Source: Calliphora vicina
Taxonomy: Eukaryota > Arthropoda > Insecta > Diptera > Calliphoridae
Assembly: GCF_958450345.1 (NCBI RefSeq)
Contig: NC_088780.1
Coordinates: 155,292,726-155,356,725 of the forward strand
Length of the DNA: 64,000 bases
Reading direction: 5' to 3'
In this document: positions 11,585 to 23,947 of the stretch, in pieces
How positions within the stretch are numbered: position 1 is the stretch's first letter
Layout of the letters: the number at the start of each line of letters is the position of its first letter
Notes under the pieces: generated by a model
Databases searched by the model: none
What the model was told of the DNA's origin: nothing
What the model saw: the letters and a program-made list of their open reading frames with translations, nothing else
Made by a program: the position numbers and the translations under genes

Positions 11585-14500
11585 ATGAACAGCACACACA
11601 GCAGTAGTTTAATTCATATTTTTGAAAATAATTGCAGAGTAAAATACACAAGTATGGCGCAACCACGGTTTCAAGAATGTTTTAAAAAAATTAAAAACTA
11701 CACAAAGCCAACAGTACCTGGCCACCGCCCTAATTTTGGAATACTAGCAGCATGTTTCCTAATCTTAATGCTGCAAAGGAATATGGCAGTCACTTATGGC
11801 CAACAGATTTCGGGTAATAAATTTTCCCCATATTATTATGTGGGTTGTTTTTCGGCACGTTCTGAAGTTCTTACCGAATCGGTGTTTGCCAAAATGCCTC
11901 AAACATGTGTGGAAATTTGTGAATTAAAGAATAATACTTATGCCATTATGACATCTGAAAAGTGTTTTTGTACCAGTGACATAGTGGCCGAAGATAGACA
12001 GGATGATAAATTGTGTAATACACCCTGTGTGGCCATAAAATCGGAATATTGTGGTGGGGTAGGAGTGCACAGTTATTATACCTACAATACAGATGCTTCA
12101 CCAAAAGATTTGAAACTACTAAATGCCACAGAAAACAGTTTGAGTATTAATTGGAGGCCATATGAGGCCCAGAAAATGTTCATAGCGGGATCTGAGGCAC
12201 CACCCATATTAAGAATAACCAATTATCTGATACAAATACAACGTTTACATACCTACTCTTCACAAGCCTTTTTCGCTCAGCCTGAATATGTGGTGCAAGG
12301 CACAGAAAACAAATTGGAAATTACCGATCTATTGCCGGCCACTGAGTACAATGTAACAGTGCGCGCTATTTGTGAGGGTTTGCTGGGAGAATCTGAAAAT
12401 TGCGGTTCCTCTTCCATAGTGGGTACCACATTAGTGGCAGAGCCCAGTCCCCATCCAGCTCCACCAAAAATCCTGCAAACAACAGACACCACTATGACCA
12501 TACAAATTAAACCCGTAAGAAATGACAATGGTCCTGTCACAAAAGTTTTAGTTATAGTGGAGAGAGTAGACGATTCGCTGTCACAAACCTTTGATACCAG
12601 TTTGTTGGCCAGCTGGAAAAAGGCTGACGAAGATGGTTTACCTTATTATATTGCAGCTGAATTGGATTATGATCGTCCAGGAGATAATAAGACCAGGAAA
12701 TTTGTAGTGGGAGATGGTAAACGTTATGGTCGTTATACCAATCCGCCATTGAATAATAAGAATGCAGATTTTCATGTCAGTTTGGGTGTGGTGAGTATTT
12801 AATTAAATTATAAATGCATGTTAAGCGTGAAAATTGTGATTTTTTTTCGTTAGCTTTTATTATTTTTGCAAATATCCGAAAAACTTGAAATTGAGAAAGA
12901 CGACAAGGAAGTTTTACTATTAGTTTTGTCAATTTTTTTTGTTTATATTACTTATTTCAGCATATACATATTCTGAACAAAACTTAATTCTATACCTATT
13001 GTTTAATTAATCAAATGCTTTCGAGGAAAAGAAAAAGTCTTGATTGTGGTGCATCTATATTTTTTTTTAATTTTCGCGAAGATATTTCGATAACATTTGT
13101 TACATAAGTTTCTTTCGACCCAATGACGAAATCTATAGAAAATGGTTAAAATTGCTTCATGCTTTCACCTAGCCACCATTCAAATGTTCGCCCGGAATAA
13201 GGTTAAGCCCTGATATATAATATGACGGTGTTCAAAAGAATATCAACGTAAATAAGTCTTATATTAGTAAATATATCCCGTCTCTTAAATGTTCCTGTCA
13301 ACAGGTATCTGTCAGTTTGAAATTTGAACAAATTGCGTCATTTAGTTTGTTTGTTCATGATAGAAGACTACAGCGAGACTTGAGGAGAAAGAATTTCGTG
13401 TGCTCATTAAGCACTATTTTTTGCAAAAAAAACAATCAATCAAACCAAGACTAAGCTTGATAAATAATATGGGAACTCTGCACCATCAATTTCAATGGTA
13501 AAAAAGTGGTGTACTGAATTTTGTTGTGGCCGTACAAGTACGGAAGATGCAAACTTTCTGGACGCCATAGCTCAGTGGTTTCAATTTTGAATCATCACTT
13601 GGGTATGAGAAAGCAAGATGGCTGCCGCGTTTGCTCACAATCGGACTTTTCGGACTGTGTTGGACTTAGTAGTAACCTTCTTGTCCCAGCACTCATTTGA
13701 AAGAAAAGTCGTTTGCATTTAAACCATTATCGATCTCCAATGACACACTAATCTTAAAATCATACATGATTTTCTTAACTCGAAATGGAACTATTTTTTC
13801 GTCAAGCAATTTTTGCTGGAATATTTTAAATTTAAATGAAAGTTTATCTATGAAATTTCAAAATATTAAAATACATTGTATCTCTCTTTATTTTACAGAT
13901 CAGCACATTAAACGGTTTAACCAAAACATTATACACCCGCAGTAGTCATGATCAGCATACCACATCCATGGATAACTTTACCTATGCCACCTTTGAGGCC
14001 GGACAAAGTTCGGTGGTGGCATTAATTGTAACCTGTTCCATCTTTGGCATATGTTTCATACTCTCCGTCATCACATATTTCTATTTACGCTACAAACAAT
14101 ATCAAATACGTTCGGGTCGGGGAAATTCTCATGAAATGACCATGCAACAGCCCATAATTGAAAGAGAAAATAATGGTTTTATTGTGGAGGATGAAATGCC
14201 ACCGACAGTGGAAAATTTTAAAGAACAATTAAATGCTTTAGTGGATAGATTAGATGTGAATAAGAAAATACCACGTAATAATTTGCGTATGAATGTCAAT
14301 GATGTCATAGCCGAGGGTAACTATGGTGAAGTTATAACGGGTAAACTATTAAATAACACTTTGCCCGAATCAAGTGCGGAATGTCAATTGCATGTGTTGT
14401 CCCTGGATGAGCTGACGAGTACCGATCAGGGTAAATTGCTGCAGGAGTTTCGTAATTTAACCAAATTGCAACAACATTCAAATGTTTTGGATTTCTATGG

Positions 14501-15203
14501 GGTGTCATCCAGCACCGATTGGTTTTATCTGGTGTTTGAGCATGAAAATGTTAGCTTAAAACGTAGACTAATAGAGAGCAGAAGAGCGCCTAGTTCAGCC
14601 CTCATGCAACGCATTACTGCCTTGTCGGAACAATTGATACTACAGTGGATCTATGAGATTGCCAGTGCCATGGATTATTTAGCTAAATCTAAAGTTATAC
14701 ACAAACACTTGTCATCACACTGTATATATGTTACGGCTGAAATGAAATTGAAAGTATCCGTGTTTGGCCCGACACCTTATGTGAATAATCAGAAAAAGAT
14801 TGATCTCACCAGATGGTTGGCACCGGAGGTCTTAAGATATCAACATTATTCCTCAAAATCTGATGTTTGGTCTTTTGCTGTGGTGGCCTGGGAATGCAGT
14901 TCATTGGGAGCCACTCCCTATGCCCAAATAAATAGCTCAAACAAAGTTCTAGATGCTCTTAAGAGCGGTTCGAGACCAGCGCAGCCTGCTTTTGTTTATG
15001 AAGATCTCTATCAAATGCTATTGAACTGCTGGACTTTGGAGCCGAGTGAACGTATTAATTTTGAAGATATTGCCTATAATGTTCGTCAGCTAATGACTTC
15101 ACCGCGTCATGCATTGAATTTCGATTCACCCAAAGAACAAGCAGCTAATGATGTACTCAATTCATTGCCCTTCTATTTGCCCATGTTGGAAATGGAGAAT
15201 TAG
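11585..15203 (+). CDS. Wsck: Wsck-like receptor pseudokinase: WSC, FN3, TM, inactive tyrosine kinase
   Basis: Exons 11585-12790 and 13899-15203 join in phase 0 (donor GTGAGT; acceptor TTTTACAG) to 836 aa. In order: hydrophobic signal/anchor segment (51-63); WSC domain (about 83-167; cysteines 88, 108, 112, 127, 129, 144, 148, 156); fibronectin type III region (about 172-395, with PATEYNVTVRA); one membrane helix (about 440-465); cytosolic kinase-like domain (about 532-802). The glycine loop EGNYGEV (541-547) and APE (710-712) persist. The ATP-binding Lys is lost (LHVLSL), HRD is HKH (670-672) with the loop Asn replaced by Cys677, and DFG is VFG (690-692), so catalysis is not expected. Start: Met24 (11654) has the better context (A at -3, G at +4) and gives 813 aa; ATG 11585 is weak and overlaps an upstream ATG at 11581. 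Drosophila Wsck has the same layout (about 790 aa as recalled). Function is poorly known. Confidence 0.93.
12791..13898 (+). other. Wsck intron
   Basis: The only coding intron, 1,108 bp, separates the extracellular FN3 region from the juxtamembrane and membrane exon. Donor GTGAGT at 12791 follows GGT GTG. The acceptor TTTTACAG ends at 13898 after a pyrimidine run and is followed by ATC AGC ACA in frame. The intron carries the mariner fragment annotated at 13290. The 82-codon frame near its 3' end is not an exon. Confidence 0.85.
13290..13690 (+). mobile_element. Mariner (irritans-like) fragment in the Wsck intron
   Basis: Plus-strand broken reading EFRVLIKHYFLQKK (about 13395-13440) is the mariner transposase N-terminus, followed by LNFVVAVQVRKM-like text. 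The 5' flank CCTGTCAACAGGTATCTGTC matches the same position of the copies at 46.1 and 53.4 kb. SVVSILNHHLG (near 13575) corresponds to the later helix seen at 47.27 kb. The catalytic core is missing, so it is a dead fragment. Confidence 0.7.
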
Positions 15204-15355
15204 GAATGAGTGAGGTGGGAGGTAGGAGGAGGAGAGAATATAAATCGAAGATTAGAAACATGAGGTTTCCCTTCATAAGCTTTAAACCACAAAAATATAA
15301 TTATTTAAAAACAAGATAAATACATATATTATATTTATAGTTTAGATGTAGATTT

Positions 15356-15382
15356 AATAAAAATGTAATTTATGTAAATAAA
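15356..15382 (+). terminator. Wsck polyadenylation signals
   Basis: Two AATAAA hexamers, at 15356-15361 and 15377-15382, lie about 155-180 bases after the Wsck stop codon in AT-rich DNA. Either could end the mRNA. Confidence 0.6.
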
Positions 15383-15383
15383 A

Positions 15384-16361
15384 AGTTATTCAAAAACAAA
15401 AATTAACAAACAAATGTGTAATCTCCTATAAAGTACTCTCAAGTTATTATATCTAATTTCTAACAACTTTGGTGTGGGGCTTCACTTCTTCAAGTTTCAT
15501 TAAAAACGGCCCAAAAATACATTTCGCTATCTTTTCATTAGAAATTCCAAATATTGAAAAATTTGACCTTTGACCTTCACGATTTAAAGGTTAACGATTT
15601 CCGATTTTAGTAAAACTTTCAGACCATATTTAAAATTACCAGGATTATAATATTATGAATAAGTTTTACTTAAAATTTATAATAGTAAGCCAAAATATGG
15701 ACAAAAAATTTGTTTTTCTTGAAAATCGCAAAATTTAAATCACAGTTACGGAAAAACTGTAAGAGGTATTGACATAATATTTCATATTTTTATTCCCTAT
15801 TTTGATCTCAATAAATCCCAATGTGATGATCAAAAAATTCTGAAATTTGTTTAACAAAATTTTTAAAAATTTGAAAATGGAGATTCGAAACGGCCGTTAA
15901 AAAAATATTTTTTTTGTCCATATCTGCGAATAGGTTAACGGTATCCTACGAAGACAAAAACTCATGCATAAGTAAATACGGATATATTTTAAATAAAAAT
16001 TAGCTTTTATTTTAATTTTTCTCGAAATATGTTAATTTTTTTTCCCTAAATTTTTTGTTCAAGTGTCCTGAAACACGTTAATGGTCTGGCGAATTTGTAA
16101 TAACTTTAACATTTATTAACCAAATTTTGTCATTTATATCTCATTACAACGATAATTACGTACATATTTCGATTATTTTGCATTCAATTGCAAATGTATT
16201 AATTTAGTAGCAAAATTGTTTCAAAAACTGAAAAATTTGCATTTTTTTTTAATTTTGGCGATAATACAAGTTTTTGGGTCATTTTGACCCATTTGATACA
16301 GGGTTAATTTCCAAAAAAAATGTTTTAATGTAATATTCATTAATATAAATAAATCTACATA
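15384..16361. other. Intergenic, nothing recognised
   Basis: About 1 kb between the Wsck 3' end and the Tc1 transposon. There is no open frame of note and no match to the other repeat families in this window. A small inverted word (GGGTCATTTTGACCC, 16277-16291) and two GTTAACG-type words (15590 and 15934) are the only features I noticed. Confidence 0.5.
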
Positions 16362-18013
16362 CACATCTGCTCAAAATAATAGATACACCAAAATTTATTT
16401 TTTAAAAACGAAAAAAAATAATGGTAAAAAAAAATTATAAAAAAAATTCAGTCGATTTTTATTTATAGTTAAAAGGAGAGTAAAAAACAAAAACAAAATA
16501 TTTCATAATTAATAATAAATATTATAAAGTAAATTAAATTTCTTAAATTTCGAAAAATTTGGTGCTCATAATAATAGATACATTTTTAAAAATTCTTATT
16601 AAACAAAAGCTAATAAATTTTATCTTAAAAAAATTAGTTTATTATTAAAGTAAAGCTAGTATCCAGTATATCCACCTTTGTTTTGTAAAACTTTCTCCAC
16701 TCTTCTGGGCATACTGGATATCAAGTTCTGACACTTCTCCAATGGAATCTCGTACCATATTTTTTGCGTTTTCTCCCATAAATCGTCTTTATTTTTGAAA
16801 ACTTCCTTCGAAAGCCTTATCTTTAATTAACTCCACAAGTTTTCTATTGGGTTTAAATCAGGGGATTGGCTGGGCCAGCTTAAAACAGGTACGTTATTCT
16901 CCAAGAACCAGTTTTTAACTAATCTTGAACTATGTTTTGGGTCGTTGTCCTGCTGGAATGTCCATATTAATGGCATATTTTCCGATGCATATGGAAGCAT
17001 TACGTTTTCCAATATGTCTCTATACCCACTAGCATTCATGGTATCTTCTATTCGGAATATCGGACCAACACCATTCCATGAAAAGCAACCCCAAACCATT
17101 ATGTTTCCCCCGCCATGTTTTACCGTCTTTTTTGTAAATTTAACGTGGAATTCTTTTCCTTTTGGTCGGCGTACATTTCTTTGGCAGTCGTTTCCAAACA
17201 AATTTATTTTTGTTTCGTCGCTCCATAAAATATTTCTCCATTTTTTTTCGCCTTCACACCCGGACCATTGTAAGTGCTCTTTAGCAAATTCTAATCTTGT
17301 CTTGATATTTTTTTGGCGCATTAGTGGCACTTTTCTGGCAATTCTTCCCGGCAATTTAGCTTGTAAAAGACGACGACGAACTGTTTGTGGACTGATTTCG
17401 TTACATAGCTCCGCAGAAATAGCTTTCGATGATATGAAAGGGTCTTTTTTAACCATAAGGACGATCCGCCTATCTGTTTCTGGACTGGTTTTCTTTGGTC
17501 TACCGCGAGTTTCTCTTTTTTGTTTTTTAGATAAAGCATTTTGGACAAAATGTAAAGATCTTCCTATGCTCTTTGCTATTTGCCGTAATGATTTTCCTTG
17601 ATTTCTCATCGTTTGAACAATTTTTTTCTCATATTCGGTACAATGATGATTTCGTCCCATTTTCTTCAAAAGAGTCCTATTTTTTATAAAATTGTTGCTA
17701 AAATTTAAATTATACTTACTGTTTCACGTAAATAGGAACAAAAAATTGCACAAAAAAAAATTGTATATAAACAAATTACAAATTACTGATGTGTATCTAT
17801 TTTTATGAGCAAATAATTTTTTGTAATTCAAATAAATTCGTTTTTAAAAATCAACATGAAAGCAAATAGTTGCCAGATTTTTGACTGACATGACATTGCC
17901 AGATAGAAATTTTAATAATATGATGTATTCTTAACGCTTGCGAGGAAATTTTCAATGTTACCGCCATTTAAATTTTTTCCAATTAGGTGTATCTATTATT
18001 TTGAGCAGATGTG
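16362..18013 (-). mobile_element. Tc1-type transposon, near full length, with paired repeats at each end
   Basis: The 1,652-bp element is flanked by TA (16360-61, 18014-15). The outer ends CACATCTGCTCAAAATAATA are inverted, and about 29 bp match perfectly. A second, shorter copy of the core (GCTCATAATAATAGATACA, about 16563; reverse complement at about 17791-17813) sits roughly 200 bp inside each end. This is the two-site-per-end (IR/DR) layout known for several Tc1-group transposons. It encodes the minus-strand transposase annotated separately. It is by far the best preserved transposon here. Confidence 0.9.
16656..17669 (-). pseudogene. Tc1-type DD34E transposase with one in-frame stop
   Basis: The open frame 17669-16827 gives 280 aa and ends at a TAA right after the third catalytic motif. 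The same frame then runs on to TAG at 16656, so the frame spans 337 codons with a single internal stop and no frameshift seen. Domain order: bipartite helix-turn-helix DNA-binding region (about 7-105) including the GRPRR-like basic linker GRPKK; DDE core with WSDETKINLFG, the second Asp in FQQDNDPKHSS and the Glu in SPDLNPIENLW; C-terminal RRVEKVLQ. Met1 (MKKMGRN) or Met4 could start. Known role: cut-and-paste transposition at TA. As it stands the protein would lose about 55 C-terminal residues, so it is probably inactive. Confidence 0.88.
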
Positions 18014-18439
18014 TATTTCTAGAAAAAAATGCAGAAAGTTAACGAGTTTTACCTATTTATTCCATATAAATAGTAAAATTTTGCATATATCTGATCTACC
18101 TCGATTCGCGTCCAGAAATCGTTGTCCGATTTGGCTCAAATTTTCAGAATTTAACTTTTAGGCCTAGTGTCACAATATTCCACCCGGCACTCTTCAAAAT
18201 TTTAACAAAAATTTTTTTCCATACAACTGATTTTCACTCTAGTATCCATACGCTGAGGAAAATATGCCCCTAGTTTACAGATTTCAGCACGACAATGACC
18301 ACAAACACCACCACCAATATTAAAAAATACTTAAGGAGTTTAAATTTCTTAAGATTTTTTTTTTATATTGACTTATTTATTGAATATTTGGAAAAGTAAA
18401 ACTGAACAAAATTCAAACATTTTGGTCTGCAACTAAATT

Positions 18440-19998
18440 ATTATTTTATTCATTTTGTATTCAGTAGAATTGTATAACTATTATGAGCCATAACTACTAT
18501 GACTCATTTAAAGCTCAGTTTACAGAGTATGTCAGAAAAAACTTATACACACTACACTATTTCAGCCAAAATTTATCATTGGTTCAACAAATAATTAATT
18601 TTTTAATCACGTTAGCTTTTAAAAATATGTCAGGTTATTTCGGTCGAAATGGTCACCGAAAAAAATAGCTCGTGAAAAATATTTAAAATTTTTCAAAAAA
18701 ATAGGAAAATATGTTAAGGTTAATCGACACACGGTTTCCAAAGCCATTAAACAGTAAAAGGAAGACTTGAACATTGAAAGGAAACCTGGATCAAGAAGAA
18801 AAAAAGGACTAACAGATATTGTTAAGGGAAAAAAGTCGAACAACTCTTTCGAAGAGCATTGAACACTTCTAACAGAAAAGCACATTGCACAGTGGTCCAA
18901 ATGCTCAATCTAGTCGGAAAAAAGTCTTTTGAAAAGCCGTATCGTCATGAAACTTTGTAGGTTTATATATTTCATCAATATAAACAATCTGAGAAAGTTT
19001 GGGCATCAATGTGTGTGTTTGTATGCATATTTTTTCTTTGTGTGTTTATTTGATGCCTATAGACGGCAAAACGGCTGGACCGATTTTCCTGAAATTTTCT
19101 CAGCGTCTCAGCTTTCATTAAAAAAATTTGAAGTGGGCGAAATGCCACGCCAACCTTTAAAATAAAAATACAGCTACTTCCTTGTAATGGACATATTAAA
19201 CTCTAAGGGCCATTATTACAACTTGCCGTTATAATTAAAGTTACCTTTAAGGGACCTTTTTCTATTGCTTAAAGTTACCTCTAACTATAACTGCAAGTTG
19301 TAATAATGGCCCTAAATGAAATAAAAATCGTTTAGGCAAATACTGGCAGCTAATTTTTTAAATATTAAAAAGCTACATATATATAGATGACGACAATATA
19401 AAAACTAAAACTTAACTCAGATAAATTACCATTTGAAATTCTAATAGAATATGGACATTGAACAAAAATTGCACTTTTAAAACACACATGTACATAATTG
19501 CAATTTTTTTCTAAACAAAATAAATTTTATGAAAAATTTAAACAGGAAATTTTACTCTTACTTTTGTTATATTAATTACACCAAAAAAATTCTTTTTAAT
19601 TGTTCTTATTATTTTTTGCCGCCACATTCACTTGCACTATTATTGCAATTTTTTTCTAAACAAAACAACTAGAGTGTCTACAAAAACAGCTTTTATCTTT
19701 CTTAAAACAGCACGACCCGATTTGCCATCATGCCAGGACATGAACGATTTTAAGAGTAAGTGGACCACCTCGTCCAAGAAGGTAACGACAGCAACTTTAA
19801 AATCTTTATAGGGAGGATTTCCCGAAAAAATGGATAAATTTAATAATTAATTAATAATTTATATGCCAATATTTTAATGTTTAATGAATTTGTACAATAT
19901 TTGAATAAATTTACGTATTTTTGAGAATTTTTTTATTGAACGATTTAAGTTTTATTTAACTTAATACAATTATAAGTTTTTTCCGGCTCACTCTTTAT
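18440..19998 (+). mobile_element. DDxD (maT-like) mariner remnant, copy 2, interrupted
   Basis: The 5' part (about 18530-18904) reads in broken frames VTEKK, VNRHTVSKAIKQ and LNIERKPGSRRKKGLTDI, the N-terminal DNA-binding region also seen at 29.5 kb and 4.67 kb. The 3' part (about 19670-19998) has GVSTKTAFIF-like text, the conserved WTTSSKKVT region and the terminus GGCTCACTCTTTA. Between them, 18905-19665, sits unrelated DNA including a Helitron-like phrase (AACGGCTGGACCGATTTTCC, near 19069) and the MITE at 19207. That the two parts belong to one element is inferred from orientation and order. Confidence 0.6.
19207..19312. mobile_element. PIF/Harbinger-like MITE (106 bp)
   Basis: Inverted ends GGGCCATTATTACAACTTGC extend imperfectly through GTTATAATTA and AAGTTACC to the centre. 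It is flanked by TAA on both sides (19204-06, 19313-15), the 3-bp TWA duplication typical of PIF/Harbinger elements. Non-coding; a transposase from elsewhere would be needed. Confidence 0.75.
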
Positions 19999-22900
19999 GA
20001 AATTTTGCTAAATTAATGTCTTGTAATTTTTATATAAAGAAAGATTTGTATTGACTTCTGTGAAAGTTGTTAAAAATTGCTACCAAAGAACACTAGCTTA
20101 TTTCTTTTTGGAGACATTATTTTTTTTTATTATTTAATAGATTTCTCAAGATCTTAATGTTTTTTTTATTTTTATTCTGTTTATAATTTTCAATAACCTA
20201 TCCAGTCACAAATGTCTGTTTAAAAATATTAAATTCAAAAGTAAATAAAAAAAATTTACTTTTTCATCTGCAGGGATAGTTTTGTAAATGATATATTATT
20301 ATATTGTACACAATTTACCCATTCAACAATTCTCAAACATCACAACTAAATAAATTTTAAATAACAAAAACTAATTAAGTAAATGCAATAATAATTATAA
20401 ATTAACCAAGATATGCCGATAGCTTGAGCTTGATCATTTTAAAATTACTTTTATATTATTTTGGAAGCAAATGAGAAATAAAAAACAGTGTGTTTGGCAT
20501 CAATCCAATTTTTCCAAAATTGTTATAAAAATAAAAACAAACAAATTTCAAGTTTAAATTAGAGACGAAGATCTCTTTTTATTGTAAATAAATATTACCT
20601 CGTAGAAGGAATATATGTATTGAGTTTTTTAGTAAGATGCACGTAATGCGACAAGTGTTTTTTAATGCTAAAATAACAAGCATAACTTGGTGGCAAACAA
20701 TATTTAAGGACCCGTTAACGGTTTACTCGCTAGAATCTAGTAAAATACTTCCAGCTAAGTTGCATAAAAAAGGAAGCAACAATAGATTCTAACGTTGTTA
20801 AAAATAGTATAACACGTTTAATGTAGTTATTACCAAAAGGATGCAACGTAAACACAGTGCAATTAGAGTTTTTTAAAAATTTATTGAAAAAAGTGGTTTT
20901 TTAAGTCGTCCAATATAGGGGACATTGGGGTCACAACAACAAAACTAAACTAACGCAATAATGAAACATTTATCCATATAACAATCAAGCTACTCTTCAT
21001 AAATCTAAATTCCAAAAGAATATAGTATTTATTCACTTGTACAAACGAGATATGTCCATAATGACTGAATATGGGCATTATGAAAATATCACAAATTAAA
21101 AATTCAATAACTCAAAAATAGTAGCAAAAAATAATGCGATCACACAATCTCCCATGAGGTATTGGTGAGTACTAAGTATGTGAACAAAAAAAAGGTATTT
21201 TGATAAACGTGACGTATCCTGTAAACAAGAACTACATGTAGTACAGTCGGCATATCTGGGTTAAATATCACTGTAGAATCTTAAATTAATATCAAAGTGG
21301 AAGTCAATTATTATTTCCCTTCTTTGGAAGTTATTTAATTTTTTCTGAGCTGAGCTATAGTTTATGTAAACTTTTATCAAGTTTAATTGGTTCTTCGACT
21401 GTGTTTATCATTTATTTGAGTTTCAAATTATTTTGTTTGTCAACGTTAATTTCTGTTATTTTTTTGTACATTTTGCTAGATATTAAAATTTTTTTGAAAT
21501 TTCCCGAACATTAATTAGCTAACAACCAATTAAATAAAATGTTATTTAAGATTTACTACTTTTTCATGTTTATGATAGAGATTGTATTATCAACATTTGA
21601 CGGTGAAATCAATGGTCAAATTATATAAAACATTAATATAGTGTTAAAAATAACCAGTAACATAGTAATCAAAAGAGTAAAAGTGGAAGTGATAAAAAAT
21701 CAAATCAAAATAATATCTATCTACCTGTTGAAGTACATATAGTATAAACTAAATTGTAATCAAATGCATACGATTGCTAGTAGCAGTTGTAGTAGTAAAT
21801 ATGTACAATTAAACAAGAATTAAAAGAAATATATGAACTTTGAACCATGATATGGAAAAAATATGTAAGCAAACACGTAATTTTAAATTAAAATAACACT
21901 ATGCTAGGTATTTCAGTTTATATGAGCTCATTTTAGATTTGGTGGATGGAAGAAAAAATGAAATAATAAAATAACAATTTCTAATTTTTAACTTATAATA
22001 AACAATTTAATTTTTAAAGGAAATTTTGTTGATAATAATTCATTATCAATATGATTTTTGGCTTACGATAGTCGGGTATTTCAAAACAAAAAGGTACAGT
22101 TTAATACGTTGTTAATTTTAAAATATTTGAAATTTTTCTTCAAATATATTAATAATATTTTTCATATTTTCATTAAGAAAATTGTAAACTAAAATAAAGA
22201 AAAAAAAACCACACACTGACGACATACACAAAATGTTTTAATATACAATAAGACTTTAACGATTTACGTAATTTTTCATCATAAATATTTAGAAATGTTC
22301 AACAAATATAATTTAATATTTTTAAAAGATTTTAAACAAAAATATAAAAGGGAAACAAATTGGTACACAAGACAAGAGGTTTCTTAAGACAATATGTTAA
22401 TTTTTTGCTTGTAATTTTTGTATTCATTTGCGAAACTTAAATGAGCCAAACATTGCACAAAACTAAAAAAAATATATTCATTATAATGATGATGATTAAA
22501 CAAATATGTATAAATACCAACAACACATAGTATAATTTATTTATATTTTTTTTTTCATACAAAAATATTAGATAAAAATGATTCAATATGTTGAATATGT
22601 GTAAAGGAAACACTGTATTTTTTGCTGGTTTTCATAGGAAAATTTTTAAACTATTTTAGAAATAAATTTAAGCTACACTTTAAATTTGTTTCTTTGGCAT
22701 ATTTTTTTTTTAAATTAAAAATAAAAACTTTGCACCTTTAGTTAAACAAAGGTCTTGTTTAAAGATAACACTTCTTGTTTAGTTGCTTATACACAGTAGG
22801 ATTTCAAATGTGTGGCATTTATTAGGTTAATGTCGTTTAAGTAGTTGTGCTAGTAGAGATGACATAAAATTATTAAAATATATATTTTATATTATTATAA

Positions 22901-23820
22901 TTATAATTATTATTAAAAGTTTTATTAACGACAAGAAGCGAAACGATTGTACAAAACGCGCAGCCCGTATAAATATTTTAAATACATTTAACAAACAACA
23001 ACAACAAGTAAAACAAATCAGATGTGTATTAAAAAAACAAAAACGATCGTTTGAATTCGAACGAACAAACAACTGTTCATAATACCTCGATACATTGGGA
23101 ACTAAGCGTTAAGCAAACTGTTTAATGATTTCGAAGTATGAAAATGAGAAAAAAAACAATATCAACCTCAAATAATCTACAGTATTCGTACAGGTTATTA
23201 GAAACAGTTTATAATAAGGATTTTAAATAGTTTATGTGTATTTTTTAAGTTTATTTTTTTTTTGTTAAAGGATAAAGTTTCAAATTTTCGAACTATTAGA
23301 AAATGTTTAGATTTTTTTTAAATTCTTTTTTTTTTTAGTTTATTTTACACCTTTAATTCGGATAACAATTTTTGGGGGAAAAAATAAAATTTAGTGATAA
23401 ATTAGTGTTCGTTGTTTTTCGCTAATTTCTCAGGCAAAAGCAACCGAAATTCGATTTCAACAGACGGACGTATCGTATTTTCAACAAAATGTTCTCTAAA
23501 ATCAACATTTATCTGATATTTAAAAAACTAAACTTAATTTCGAATTTTAGATTGTTGTGCAAACTGCTAATTCTTATTAGAAAATACATTAAAGTTTTTT
23601 TTTCTAATTTAGCTTTTCTAAGTATTTAAGGAGTGACATTTTTATGTTTTTCGTAAGATTCTAAGATTCCAACATGATTTTGAAATTTCGAAAATTCACA
23701 AAATTGTATTATTTCGTTTTTAAAATTCAAACTTGATTCTGAATTTTCGAACATTTTTAAATTTTTTTGAAATCCACAAAATTTTAATTTTATTATAATT
23801 ATTGCTAATTAATATTTTTA
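19999..23820. other. Intergenic AT-rich stretch, nothing recognised
   Basis: Nearly 4 kb with no supportable gene and no match I can see to the repeat families elsewhere in the window. It holds only poly-A/T runs and a short TA-rich simple stretch at 22875-22916. Short open frames here lack codon or domain structure. Confidence 0.5.
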
Positions 23821-23947
23821 CCCCCAGTAACACAAAGTCTGGTTATGTTTTAACTAATAGTAATACAGACAGTTTTCATACAAAAATAATTTTAACCTAC
23901 AGTATAACTATTAGTTAAGGCTTAACCAGACTTCGTGTTAATGGGGG
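23821..23947. mobile_element. PIF/Harbinger-like MITE (127 bp)
   Basis: Ends CCCCCA(G/T)TAACAC(A/G)AAGTC are inverted and continue through TGGTTA and TTAACTAATAGT. TTA flanks each side, a 3-bp target duplication of the TWA class. The ends differ from the 19.2 kb MITE, so this is a separate family. Non-coding. Confidence 0.72.

Noticed and set aside
13697..13945. 82-codon plus-strand frame before Wsck exon 2
   Set aside because: The frame crosses the splice acceptor in the wrong phase; the family-matching frame starts at 13899.
16945..17601. 218-codon plus-strand open frame
   Set aside because: Antisense shadow of the Tc1 transposase, which has clear DDE motifs on the minus strand.
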